Positions 1 through 9,900 of a stretch of 21,358 nt of DNA are shown here, in pieces (position 1 is the first letter of the stretch; each line of letters opens with the position of its first letter). Source of the DNA: Pelargonium cotyledonis (Eukaryota > Streptophyta > Magnoliopsida > Geraniales > Geraniaceae); NCBI GenBank assembly GCA_036897625.1, contig JAYMTA010001177.1:1-21358 (forward strand), in the 5' to 3' direction. The translations under genes were made by a program, and so were the position numbers. The notes below the pieces were generated by a model. It was not told the DNA's origin. It was given only the letters and a program-made list of their open reading frames with translations, and searched no databases.

Positions 1-68
1 TACGAAAATGGGTTGTGTTTATGTCTTGTTTACTCGAGTTATTTTGATGTTTATCTCTGCAATTACAG

Positions 69-151
69 TCATAGACCTGGATCCGAGCAGGACAATTTCT
101 CTGAATTGGGCTGCAAGCAATTTCCCTTTTCGTCATCTGTGCCCCTACAAG
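69..151 (+). CDS. Putative exon, copy 1 of duplicated pair (unknown protein)
   Basis: An 83-base stretch is bounded by a plausible acceptor (TGCAATTACAG) and a consensus-like donor (ACAAG followed by GTGAAT). Starting at base 70 it reads HRPGSEQDNFSELGCKQF and then PFSSSVPLQ with no stop. The peptide is polar and Ser/Gln/Gly-rich, as in a disordered region; I do not recognise the family. A second frame across it is also open, so the phase is not fixed by sequence alone. The same exon recurs at 610-694 with two one-base insertions, so the two copies cannot both fit the same upstream and downstream phases. It may be a live exon or a relic. Its upstream neighbours lie outside the window. Confidence 0.4.
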
Positions 152-216
152 GTGAATACTATTACTCAACTTCTTTCGGTTGCTACTGTGTCATTTTTAT
201 TGAAAAAATATACATC

Positions 217-310
217 TTGCAGGTTGCAACCTTGAATGAATGTCCCGAATTTCCTTATCTTTTGCTAATTGCAGGTTGCAACCCTGAACGAATGTCCCGA
301 ATTTCAATTG
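217..310 (+). repeat. 52-bp tandem duplication at the edge of the minisatellite
   Basis: TTGCAGGTTGCAACC at 217 recurs at 269. Both are followed by a near-identical GAAYGAATGTCCCGAATTTC. The period is 52 bp. The first minisatellite-like words (AATGTCCCGAAT) appear inside this duplicated piece, which makes it a candidate seed from which the 16-bp array grew. Confidence 0.75.
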
Positions 311-545
311 TCCCGAATAACGATTGTCCCGAATTGCGATTGTCCCGAATATCGAATGTCCCGAATAAGAATGTCCCGAATTACGAATTGTCCGAATATC
401 GCATTGTCCGAAAATCAAATGTCCCGAATTACGAATTGAAAATACGAATGTCCCGAATATCGGATTGTCCCGAATATCGAATGTCTCGAATTACGAATTG
501 TCCTGAAATACGAATGTCCCGAATTTTGAATTGTCCCGAATTACG
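285..545. repeat. 16-bp minisatellite, small array
   Basis: About sixteen degenerate copies of a unit close to GAATGTCCCGAATTAC (15-17 bp, with some truncated units such as ATTGTCCCGAATTGCG). It lies between the two copies of the duplicated exon. The same unit forms both edges of the large array that starts near 3340, so the two blocks share an origin although about 2.8 kb of other DNA separates them. No coding role is supported. Confidence 0.88.
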
Positions 546-609
546 AAAATGGGTTGTGTTTATGTCTTGTTTACTCGAGTTATTTTGATGTTTATCTCTG
601 CAATTACAG

Positions 610-694
610 TTAATAGACCAGGATCCGAGCAAGGCAATTTCTCTGAATTGGGCTGCAAGCAATTTCGTTTTTCTGTCATCTGTGCCCCTACAAG
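610..694 (+). CDS. Putative exon, copy 2 of duplicated pair (unknown protein)
   Basis: Second copy of the exon-like stretch at 69-151, 85 bases long, with the same acceptor context (CAATTACAG) and donor (ACAAG, then GTGAAT). From base 612 it reads NRPGSEQGNFSELGCKQF, then RFSVICAPT. Relative to copy 1, one base is added near the start and one within the run after GCAAGCAATTTC. The last third is therefore read in another frame and loses the SSSVPLQ ending. At most one copy can be spliced productively into the same transcript unless the phases are rescued elsewhere. Which copy is ancestral cannot be decided here. The family is unknown. Confidence 0.38.
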
Positions 695-1951
695 GTGAAT
701 GCTATTACTAGACTTATTTCAGTTGCTTCATTGTGTTATTTTTATTGAAAAAATATATATCAGTGTTGGACTTTTAATTTTTGTTCATTTTAATTCCTTT
801 TGTTCCTGCTTTTTGTCGACGGTACTGAAAAAGATGAACCACTTGTTTTTTCTTCATTTCACTTTGGTGGCTTTTAGATTGTTCAAATGTGAGTAAAATG
901 TAGAATGGTTTAGAGCTGAGACTTATAGCAATCCATGGGAAGGGAATTGAAGAAAAAACTTGCAGATAAGAGGATTAATGCTCTCATTGGAAGTTCATGA
1001 GAGCCCGAGACATAGGTTGAATAGAAAGTTTAAAGTAAAATGAAAGTATAGAAATTGGTAGTTGAAATAGGATTGTAGTAGTTCATGACAGTAGAATAAG
1101 GCTTGATGGCACAACCAATTGGTAGCTGTAAAAAATGTGGATTGCCATATCTATTACCAAAAGCTAGACCTCACTACCCCTCAAGCAGGTTATAAAGTTC
1201 TGTGATGCTTAACATGATGTCTTTTCCTTTGCATTATGCTAGCCCCGAGGCTTTCTTTATTTTACTTGGATCCTCAAGAGTGCTAGGCAGCTTGGAGATT
1301 TCCTCCTAGTTAGTAATTTAGTATACACTCGGATTAGAGTGTGAGGTGTTTTATTTCTAATCATGTTCGTTTCGGTCCATGATTCATTGCTACAAGATTC
1401 ATTTTGGTTTTGGAATTGTAATATTTTCCCAAGAGAACAGCGAACATCATGCATTTACATGAGTGTAGTCTTAGTCAAAGTAATTTGACGGGATTTCTCG
1501 ATTCCGGGGAGGTGGGTTTTTGTGATTTTGTGATCTGGGTTTCGTTTGTTGGTTCAAGAGTCTTGATGGGTTCTTTTCGTTTCTTCTTGAATTGTTTTTT
1601 CTCTTCTTTTTTGAAACTCAAATTGTGGATTTGATTGGGTCTATCTGGGTTACTTGTCGCTGGTTGCTTTTTATTTCGCTATCGGTGTTACTTTTAATGC
1701 ATATTTAAGTAGTCTTTTATGCAGTATTATCTGTTGATATTTTAAAAGTTGCTTATCCACAATACTGCCTAAGGAGGAAATTTATTCATTAGGTGTATGA
1801 CTATGGTTTTCCCAATATTCTTGGAAATGTAATTGTCTATGGGGTGTATGTAGCCATAGACAGGACATGTTTTCAGGGTTTATGTAGCCATTTGACCTCT
1901 TCAGGATATCTTGAGAAAGTAGCTTCTAATATGGTCTACTATTCATAGCAG
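695..1951. other. Intron-like or intergenic DNA without a supported gene
   Basis: AT-rich DNA. Two very short + frames begin with ATG: 935-1000 (21 residues, Lys-rich, beginning MGRELKKKLADKR) and 1214-1309 (31 residues). Neither has supporting features. From about 1480 to 1700 the sequence is T- and G-rich with many TTTCTTTT and GGGTTT words, like a plant 5' leader intron, so a transcription start for the exons downstream could lie here. That is a weak inference. Confidence 0.4.
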
Positions 1952-2041
1952 AGTGATAAGCATTCTGAAGCTGGTTCTCAGTTGTCAACTGATGACCTTA
2001 GGCACAAGCGGATTGTCCTGCAGTCGAAGCTTTCTACAGTG
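1952..2041 (+). CDS. Putative 90-base exon of an unidentified + strand gene
   Basis: Preceded by ATTCATAGCAG and followed by GTTTGA; an alternative donor three bases earlier (GTGGTT) keeps the frame. Read in phase 0 it gives SDKHSEAGSQLSTDDLRHKR followed by IVLQSKLSTV, 30 codons without a stop, then TGA soon inside the intron. The peptide is hydrophilic and charged, unlike translated intron noise. The length is an exact multiple of three, matching the phase-0 exon at 2389-2457. I do not recognise the family. It could be an internal exon of the same gene as the neighbouring exon-like pieces. No promoter was identified with confidence. Confidence 0.45.
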
Positions 2042-2388
2042 GTTTGATCTTTGGTACAATCCTTCTTAGCCTTGTTTATATTATTTTACTGCTTTTTATT
2101 TTTCATTTTAGAAGACAAGTAATACCTGGTATATTTGGGATCCATATTGGGGAGAGGATCCGATGCTTATTTCTAGGGGTACAAATAGCATGATATGGGT
2201 CTTATGCTTGTATTTGAATGTTAAGTACGTATATTCTACTTCCTGCCATATAGTGTTATGTCAATCATAAGTTTCTCTTGCTATTAACTATTATAATAAG
2301 CTAGTTGCTACAATATTTTGATTTGTGGTTTCTTTTTATAAGCTTGGCTTCTTTTTTCTTTTTAATTTCCGGGTGATAGTATTTCAAG
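2042..2388. other. Intron-like AT-rich interval
   Basis: T-rich sequence with no coding stretch, ending in a pyrimidine-rich tract and TTTCAAG. It fits an intron between the exon-like pieces at 1952-2041 and 2389-2457. Nothing else was seen. Confidence 0.4.
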
Positions 2389-2457
2389 ATGGACCCTATA
2401 AACTATGGACCAAATGGTGACTATGGGGGACTTGAGCATTTTAAGTATTGTTTTCAG
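2389..2457 (+). CDS. Putative 69-base exon of an unidentified + strand gene
   Basis: Bounded by an acceptor (TTTCAAG after a T-rich tract) and a good donor (TTTTCAG, then GTATAT). It reads MDPINYGPNGDYGGLEHF and KYCFQ in phase 0, 23 codons, exactly divisible by three like the preceding exon. The opening ATG happens to be the first codon, so it could also be a first coding exon. The composition (Gly, Asn, Tyr, Asp) suggests a flexible segment. No domain is recognised. Confidence rests only on open frame, splice sites and phase. Confidence 0.38.
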
Positions 2458-2512
2458 GTATATTTCGATATTTCATCATAACCCAACTATGATACCACAG
2501 ATGCTACTGCAT

Positions 2513-2658
2513 TTGTAATAACTTATCTAGTAAACAATGCAATCAACAACTAAGGCAATGAAACTAGAAAGTCTGTGGTATAGGAGAAGGCTTTTATTTG
2601 AAGTTTTTTTTAGGGTATATTGAAGATATTGTAATAACTTATCTAGTAAACAATGCAA
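2513..2658 (+). repeat. 30-bp direct repeat, 116 bp apart
   Basis: Bases 2513-2542 (TTGTAATAACTTATCTAGTA...) recur identically at 2629-2658, and similarity fades just after. The second copy lies inside the open stretch at 2614-2768. The first follows an acceptor-like CCACAG and soon meets a stop, so it looks like a decayed exon duplicate. Confidence 0.85.
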
Positions 2659-2768
2659 CCAACTCTTCAGATATTCTTTGCCTTGCATCTGAAACTGTAG
2701 TAAAGCCATCCATTTCAATGGATTTCTTCAAACTCATGAATGAGAACACACATGATTGTTCATCATAG
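2614..2768 (+). CDS. Possible terminal exon or exon relic (unknown protein)
   Basis: After a T-run and TAG acceptor the frame YIEDIVITYLVNNATNSS, then DILCLASETVVKPS, then ISMDFFKLMNENTHDCSS is open for about 51 codons to TAG at 2766-2768. The residues look coding-like (few low-complexity runs). The acceptor phase (two extra bases) does not match the phase-0 end of the exon at 2457, so direct joining would break the frame. A decayed partial copy of its first part lies at 2501-2545. It may be a relic, an alternative last exon, or chance. The family is not recognised. Confidence 0.3.
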
Positions 2769-2939
2769 ATGGATTGTTGTCAGGTTTTCATTTATTATGG
2801 TTAAATATGGCACATATTGTTAGTGGCAGGATTGCCAGTAGTGCTAGTTTTTTTCTTTTGTCTCCGTGGGCTTGTGTGGTATGATAACTTAGTTGTTCTT
2901 TGCTGTTACGCAATCATTATATGGTTGATGCAGACTCAG

Positions 2940-3017
2940 CGGAACATCTACTGCACCGTCCAGTTCAAACTAAGTCTCGTTTGTCATTGCCCAAAAGCTC
3001 GTCGAATGTTGTGTCAA
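2940..3017 (+). pseudogene. Frameshifted duplicate exon
   Basis: Copy one of the duplicated exon. It keeps an acceptor (GCAGACTCAG) and a donor (TCAA, then GTATGT). Compared with the copy at 3096-3199 it lacks 26 bases after GCACCGT. In the frame used by the intact copy it reads GTSTAPSSSN and then hits TAA. The downstream part still encodes the shared SRLSLPKSSSN segment but in a shifted frame. It is therefore best read as a broken copy, unless an upstream exon supplies the other phase, in which case SAEHLLHRPVQTKSRLSLPK would be read. Seen directly; the non-functional status is inferred. Confidence 0.5.
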
Positions 3018-3095
3018 GTATGTACATTCCTTCACTGATTGATTTACTTGTTCTCTTCATATTTAGTATGTTAGTATGTGAGACTGTGAAACTAG

Positions 3096-3199
3096 TGGAT
3101 CAGCTACTGCACCGTCTAAACTTCCAAAGCTCCAACAAAAGCCAGTTCAAGGTATATCTCGCTTGTCATTGCCCAAAAGCTCGTCGAATGCTATGTCAA
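3096..3199 (+). CDS. Putative exon encoding a Ser/Lys/Pro-rich segment
   Basis: A 104-base exon-like stretch after an AAACTAG acceptor, followed by a textbook donor (CAA, then GTAAGT). After one leading base it reads GSATAPSKLPKLQQKPV, then QGISRLSLPKSSSNAMS, without a stop. The segment is basic and rich in Ser, Pro and Lys, as in disordered regions of nuclear or cytoskeletal proteins; no family is claimed. It is the last exon-like piece before the large minisatellite, so the array would fall in the intron that starts at 3200 if the gene continues. A shorter, frameshifted duplicate precedes it. Confidence 0.5.
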
Positions 3200-3339
3200 G
3201 TAAGTACATTCACTTCACTGATTGATCTACCTGTTCTCTTCATATTTAGTATGTGATACTTTGAAACCATTTTTTGCCAAATTATATTTTCATGTTCTTT
3301 TTCAGTACGTGAATACATGGTTTTAATTTTTGTTGCATA

Positions 3340-3440
3340 TACGAATGTCCCGAATTAACTGTCCCGAATACGAATGACTCGAATTAATAATGTCCCAAAT
3401 CGAATATGTAGTGAGAATGCCCGAACGAAAATGTCCTGCA
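3340..3440. repeat. Left edge of the large array, 16-bp type units
   Basis: The array starts abruptly after TTGTTGCATAT with ACGAATGTCCCGAATTAAC and about six degenerate 15-16-bp units. It passes within 100 bases into the 31-bp type. The unit is the same as at 285-545 and at 11965-14299. Confidence 0.85.
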
Positions 3441-3716
3441 TCGAATATGTTTCGATCTAATATGTCCCGAATCGAATGTGTTTCGATTGAATATGTCTCG
3501 AATTGAATGTGTTTCGATCGAATATGTCCCGAATCAAATGTGTTTTGAACGAATATGCCCCTCTTCGAATGTGTTTCGATCGAATATGTCCCGAATCAAA
3601 TGTATTTTGCCAGAGAATGTACCGAATAGAATGTGTTTCGATCGAATATGTCCCGAATCGAATGTGTTTCGATCGAATATATCTCTCATCGAATGTGTTT
3701 CGATCGAATATGTTTC

Positions 3717-3990
3717 GAATCAAATGTATTTGGCCCGAGAATGTACCGAATGGAATGTGTTTTGATCGAATATGTCCCGAGAATGTCCCAAATCGAATAT
3801 GTCCCGAGAATGTACTGAATCGAATGTGTTTCGAACGAATATGTCCCGAATCGAATGTGTTTCGATCGAATATGCCCTAAATCGAATGTGTTTCGATCGA
3901 ATATGTCCCGAATCAAATGTATTTGGCCCGAGAATGTACCGAATGGAATGTGTTTTGATAGAATATGTCCCGAGAATGTACTGAATCAAA
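3717..3990. repeat. Local duplication of a 193-bp block inside the array
   Basis: The distinctive word CAAATGTATTTGGCCCGAG occurs at 3721 and 3914, each followed by the same AATGTACCGAATGGAATG and a CCCGAGAATGTACTGAATC-like tail. The 193-bp offset is close to six 31-bp units. It marks a recent segmental duplication inside the array. Confidence 0.75.
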
Positions 3991-4370
3991 TGTGTTTCGA
4001 TCAAATATATTTTGAGAATGTCCTGAATTGAACTTGTCATGAAATGAATGTTTTTCGAATCAAATTTTACCGAATGAATGTGTTTTGAATTGAGAATTGA
4101 ATATGTCCCGTAAATGTCCCGAATTGAATATAAACCGAGAATGTATAGAATCGAATGTGTTTCGATCGAATATATTCCAAATCTAATGTGTTTCGATCTA
4201 GTATGTCCCAAACCGAATGTGTTTCGATCTAGTATGTCCCAAACCGAATGTGTTTCGATCGTATATGTTCTAAATGGAATGTGTTTCAATTGAATATGTC
4301 CTAAATCGAATGTGTTTTAATTGAATATGTCCCGAGAATGTCTCAAATCAAATATGTACCTAGAGTAGCC

Positions 4371-6728
4371 GAATGAAAATGTCCTGAATCGGATTATATC
4401 CCAAGAATGTCCTGAATCGAATGTGTTTCAATCAAATATGTCCCGAATCAAATGTATTTTGCTTGAGAATATACTGAATCGAATGTGTTTCGATCGAATA
4501 TGTCCCGAATCGTATGTGTTTCGATCGAATATGTCCCGAGAATATATTGAATCGAATGTGTTTTGTTCGAATACATTTCGAGTTTGTCTCGAATCAAATA
4601 TATCCCGAGAATTTCCTAAATTGAATTTGTCATGAAATGAATGTTTTTTGAATCAAATTTGTCCTGAATGAATGTGTTTTGAATCAAATATGTCCCGAGA
4701 ATCTCCCGAATCGAATATGACCCGAGAATGTACCGAATCGAATGTGTTTTGATCGAATATGTCCCAAATCGAATGTGTTTCGATCAAATGTCCTAAATCG
4801 AATTTGTTTCGATTAAATGTCTTGAATCGAATGTGTTTTGATTGAATATGTCCTGAGAATGTCCCAAATCAAATATGTATCGAGAATAGCCAAATGAAAA
4901 TGTCTCGAATCGAATATATCCCAAGAATGTTCAGTATCGAATGTGTTTCGATCTAATATGTCCCGAATCGAATGTGTTTCGATCGAATCAGTCCCGAATT
5001 GAATGTGTTTCGATCGAATGTCTCGAGAATGTCCCAAATCGAATGTGCTTCAATCGAATACGTTACGAGATTGTCTAGAATCAAAAATATCTTGAGAATG
5101 TCCCGAATTGAATTTGTTCTGAAATGAATGTTTTTCAAATCAAATTTGTCCGAATTGAATGTGTTTTGAATCGAATATGACCCGAGAATGTACCGAATTG
5201 AATGTGTTTCGATATATACCGAATCGGATGTGTTTTGATCTAATATGTCCCAAATCGAATGTGTTTTGATCGAATATATCCTAAATTGAATGTGTTTCGA
5301 TCGAACATGTCCTAAATCGAATGTGTTTCGATTGAATATGTCCTGAATTGAATGTGTTTTGATTGAATATGTCATGAGAATGTCCCAAATCGAATATGTA
5401 CCGAGAATGCCCGAATGAAAATGTCCCGATTCGAATATATCTCAAGAATGTCCTGAATCGTATGTGTTTCAATTGAATATGTCATGAATCGAATGTGCTC
5501 CAATCAAATATGTCATGAATCGAATGTGTTTAATATGTCCCGAATCTAATGTGTTTCGATCGAATATGTCCTGAAAATGTCCCAAATCGAATATGTACCG
5601 AGAATGTCCCAATGAAAATGTTCCGAATCGAATATATCCCAAGAATGTCTCGAATCGAATGTGTTTTGATCGAATATGTTCCGAATCGAATGTGTTATGA
5701 TTGATTATGTCCCTAATCGAACGTGTTTTGATTGAATATGTCCCAAATCGAATGTGTTTAGATCGAATATGTCCCGAGAATGTTCCAAATCGAATATGTA
5801 CCGAGAATGTACTGAATCGAATATGTCCCGAGATTGTCTCGAATCGAATATATCCCGAATCAAATGTGTTTCAATTGAGTATGTCCTACATAGAATGTGT
5901 TTCGATCGAATATGTCCCCAGAATGTTCCAAATTGAATATGTCTCGAGAATGTACTAATTCGAATGTGTTCCAATCAAATATGTTACGAGATTGTCTCGA
6001 ATTGAATGTGTTTCAAATCAAATTTGTCCCAAATCAAATTGTTTTGAATTGTATGTCTCGAGAATGTCTCGAATCAAAAATGACCCGAGAATGTATCGAA
6101 TCGAATGTGTTTCGATCTAATTTATTCTGAATCAAATTTGTCTAAAATCGAATGTGTTTCGATCGAATGTCCCGAGTCGAATATGTTTTGATATAATATG
6201 TCCCGAATCAGTTGTGTTTTAATCGAATATGTCCTAAATCAAATGTGTTTCGATTGAATATGTCTCGAATCGAATGTGTTTCGATCGAACATGTATCCCG
6301 AATCGAATGTGTTTTGATTGAATATGTTCTGAATCGAATGTGTTTTGATTGAATATGTCCTGAGAATGTCCCATATCGAATATGTACCAAGAATTCATGA
6401 ATGAAAATGCCCAGAATCTAATATATCCCAAGAATGTCCCGAGTAGAATATGTTTCGATGGAATATGTCTCGAATCGAATGTATTTTCGATCGAATATGT
6501 CCCAAAAATGTCCCAAATTGAATGTGTTTTGAATCGAATATGTCCCGAGAATGTCCCAAATCGAAATTGTTTCGATCTAATATGTCCCAAATCGAATGTG
6601 TTTTGATCGAATATATCCCGAAACGAATGTGTTTCGAATGAGAATGTCCCGTATCGAATGTGTATTGATTGAATATGCCCCGAGAATATCTCAAATCAAA
6701 TATGTACCGAGAATGCCCGAATGAAATT
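4371..6728. repeat. Higher-order repeat of about 521 bp in the array
   Basis: A landmark that breaks the simple pattern (GAATGAAAATGTCCCGAATC, followed by ATATATCCCAAGAATGTC) recurs at 4371, 4892, 5413, 5610 and 6399, and a partial form at 6719. The first two spacings are 521 and 521 bp; later ones are 197, 789 and 320. A second landmark (AATTTGTCATGAAATGAATG) recurs at about 4025, 4618 and 5105. Blocks of about seventeen dimers were therefore duplicated as units, with later gain and loss of dimers. Positions were counted by hand. Confidence 0.75.
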
Positions 6729-6739
6729 GTCCCGAACCG

Positions 6740-6935
6740 AGAAGTATGCTTTTTTGTTTTTTGTTTTTTGTTTTTTTTGTTGTGATAGTGTCTTTACCCA
6801 AAATTTGCTTGTGAGTTCAATTTCATTTGGTTGCCCATGTTTTTGTTAGTTTGGCTGCTTAATTTGATTGGAATTTGTTGAAAACTCTTAACTTGATACA
6901 TCAATCTATATTATTATACTCATGAGAATATCTTA
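6740..6935. other. Non-repetitive T-rich spacer within the array
   Basis: About 195 bases without the repeat unit. It begins with a (TTTTTTG)-type microsatellite (about 6750-6779) and continues as ordinary AT-rich intron-like DNA. Repeat units resume at about 6935. It may be an island of the original host sequence, an insertion with no visible ends, or a boundary between two fused arrays. No flanking target duplication or terminal repeats were seen. Confidence 0.7.
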
Positions 6936-9900
6936 TCGAGTAAATATATCTTGAGTCGAATATGTTTCGAATCACATATGTCTCGAGAATTTCCAATCGA
7001 AAATGTCTTTAATCGAATGTGTTTCGATTGAATATGTCCCAAATCAAATATGTCATGAGAATGTTCTGAATCGAATGTGTTTTGATCCAATATGTCTTGA
7101 GAATGTCTAGAATATGTACAGAGAATGCCCAAATTCGAATATGTCATGATTCGAATGTGTTTCAATCGAGTATATCCCGAGAATGAATATGTCCTGAGAA
7201 TATCTTGAATTAGATATGTCTTGAATCAAATATGTCCTGAGAATATCTCTAATCGATATGTCCCGAAATAGTCCCGAGAATGAATATGTCCTACGAATGT
7301 CCAAAATCGAATAGGTCTCGAATCAAATGTATTTTGGCCGAGAATGTCCCGGATCAAATATGTATTGAGAATTTCTTGAGAAAGAATATTTCTCGAATAG
7401 AATGTGTTCGATCGAATATGTTTCAATTGAATATGTCCCGAATCGAATGTGTTTTGATTAAATATGTTTCGATCAAATATGTCCTAAGAATGTCTCATAT
7501 GGAATAAGTCCCGAGAATGTACCGAATCAAATGTGTTTCGGTCGAATATATTCCGAGAATGTTTCGAATCGAATATGTCCCGAGAATGTCCATCGAATAT
7601 GTTCCGAGAATGTCTCGAATCGAATATGTCCCGAGAACGTCCCGAATTGAATGTGTTTCAAATTGAATGTCCCGAGAATGTACCGAATAGATTGTGTTTC
7701 GATTGAATATGTTCCAAGAATGTCCCGAATTGAATTTGTCATTAACTGAATGTGTTTCAAATCGAATATGTCCCAAGAATGTCGATAATTGAATATGTCC
7801 CAAGAATGTCCTGAATCGAATGTATTACGATCGAATATGTCCCGCATCGAATGTGTTTATATCGAATATGTCTCAAATCAAATGTATTTTGCCCGTGAAT
7901 GTCCCGTATTGAATATTTATATAAAATGTGTCGAGAAAGAATATGTCCCGAATTGAATGTGTTTTGATCAAATATGTCCCGAATCGAATGTGTTTCGATC
8001 GAATATGTCTCGAATCAAATATATTTCAATCAAATATATCCTGAATTGAATGTGTTTCGATCGAATATGTCCTGAATTAAATGTGTTTTGATCGAATGTG
8101 TCTCCAGAATGTCCCAAATTGAATATGTCTCAAGAATGAACTGCATCGAATGTATTACGGTCGAATATGTTTTGAGAATGTTTCGAATCAAATAGGTCCA
8201 GAGAATGTCCCTAATCGAATATGTCCCCAGAATGTCTTGAATCAAATAAGACCCGATAATGTCCAGAATCGAATGTGTTTCAATCAAATATGTCCCGACA
8301 ATGTCTTAAATTGAATATGTCTCGAGAATGTAACGAATCGAATGTGTCGATAGAATATGTTCCGAGAATGTCTCGAATAAAATATGTCCCGAGAATTTCC
8401 AGAAATAAATGTCTTTCGAATCGAATATGTTGCGAGAATGTCGCTAATCAAATATGTTCCGGGAATGTACCCAGTCGAATATAACCCGATAATGTCTATT
8501 ATCGAATGTTTTTCGATCGAATATGTCCCAAATCGAATGTGTTTCGATCGAATATGTCCCGAATCGAATGTGGTTCGATCGAATAATTCCCGAGTCGAAT
8601 GTGTTTCAATTGAATAAGTCCCAAGAATGTCCCAAAATGAATATGTCCCGCATCGAATGTGTTTCGATCGAATATGTCCCGAATCGAATGTGTTTCGATC
8701 GAATATGTCACGCATCAAATGTCTTTCGATCGAATATGTATCAAAAATGTCCTAAATCAAATATGTCTCGAAAATGTAACAAATGCAATGTGTTTGGATC
8801 AAATATGTTCTGAGAATATCTCAAATTGAATGTCCCGAATTAAATTTGTCATGAATTGAATGTGTTTTGAATAGGATATGTCCCGAGATTGTCTTGAATC
8901 GAATATGACCCGAGAATGTCCTGAATCGAATGTGTTTCAATCGAATATGTCTTGAATCGAATGTGTCCCAAATTGAATATGTCCCAAGAATGTATAGAAT
9001 CGAATGTGTTTCGATTGAATATGTTCCGAGAATGTCTTGAATCAAATATGTCCCAAGAATTTATCACCAATTGAACGTGCTTCAAATCGAATTTTTCCCG
9101 AATTGAATGTGTTTTAAATCGAATATGTCCCGAGAATATACCGAATCGAATACGACCTGAGAATGTCTCGAACCGTACGTGTTTTGATCGAATATGTCTC
9201 GAATCGAATGTGTTTCAATCGAATTTGTCCCAAGAATGTACCGAATCAAATGTGTTTCGGTCGAATAAGTTTTGAAATGTCTCGAATCAAATATGTCCCA
9301 AGAATTTGCCAAATCAAATTTATCGTGAATTGAATGTGTTTCAAATCAAATATATCCTGAATCGAATGTGTTTTTTTTTAATGTCCCGTATCGAATGTGT
9401 TTCGATCGAATATGTCCCGAGAATGTACCGAATCGAATGTGTTTCAATCGAATATGTCTCAAATCGAATGTGTTTTGATGGAATATGTCCCAAATCGAAT
9501 GTATTTCAATCGAATATATCACAAATCGAATGTGTTTCGATCAAATATGTCCTAAATAGAATGTGTTTCGGTTGAATATGACGTGAACCGAATGTGTTTC
9601 GATTGAATATGTCAATTAAATGTACCAAATAAAATATGTCCCAAGAATACCCGATTGAATGTCCCGAATCAAATTTTTTTCTATTGAGTGTGTCTTGAAT
9701 CGAATGTGTTTCGATTGAATATGTCATGAGAATGTCCCGAATCGAAATATCCTGAAATTGTTCCGAGAATTAATATGTCCTAAGAATGTCTCATATCAAA
9801 TATGTCCCGAATCAAATGTATTTTGCTCGAGAATGTCCCGAATAGAATATGTATTGAGAATGTCTTGAGAAAGAATATGTCTCGATCGAATGTGTTTCGA

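Larger units (their letters stand above)
1..765. repeat. 541-bp tandem duplication carrying an exon-like piece and a minisatellite
   Basis: The segment beginning TACGAAAATGGGTTGTG at 1 recurs at 542. The two copies stay alignable with few differences to about 216 and 765. Each holds the same intron-like lead-in ending in an AG, the same exon-like stretch, and the same T-rich sequence after it. The 16-bp minisatellite fills the rest of copy one, and copy two begins exactly where that minisatellite ends. The window start may therefore itself be an internal junction of a longer tandem series. Seen directly; unequal crossing-over between minisatellite blocks is the inferred cause. Confidence 0.9.
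2940..3268 (+). repeat. Tandem duplication of an exon plus its downstream intron
   Basis: The exon-like unit at 2940-3017 and about 50 bases of following intron recur at 3096-3199 and onward (shared words ACTGATTGAT and TGTTCTCTTCATATTTAGTA). Donor-to-donor distance is 182 bp. Copy one lacks 26 bases that copy two has. Confidence 0.9.
3440..6739. repeat. 31-bp dimeric minisatellite, block 1
   Basis: About 3.3 kb of a degenerate 31-bp unit made of two related halves: GAATATGTCCCGAATC (16) and GAATGTGTTTCGATC (15). The halves match at 12 of 15 aligned positions plus a one-base gap, so the unit is a diverged dimer of the 16-bp repeat. Variant units carry CCCGAGAATGTCC in place of CCCGAATC. The junction of dimers makes the 10-bp palindrome TTCGATCGAA. 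Clear local copies occur: 4199-4229 and 4230-4260 are near-identical neighbours. A stop-free consensus in all frames explains the many open frames here; none is supported as a gene. Confidence 0.93.

Noticed and set aside
3720-4289. 189-codon minus-strand open frame, and many similar frames across 3440-11950 on both strands
   Set aside because: They are by-products of the stop-free 31-bp unit read through all phases. Indels do not respect codons and both strands are equally open.
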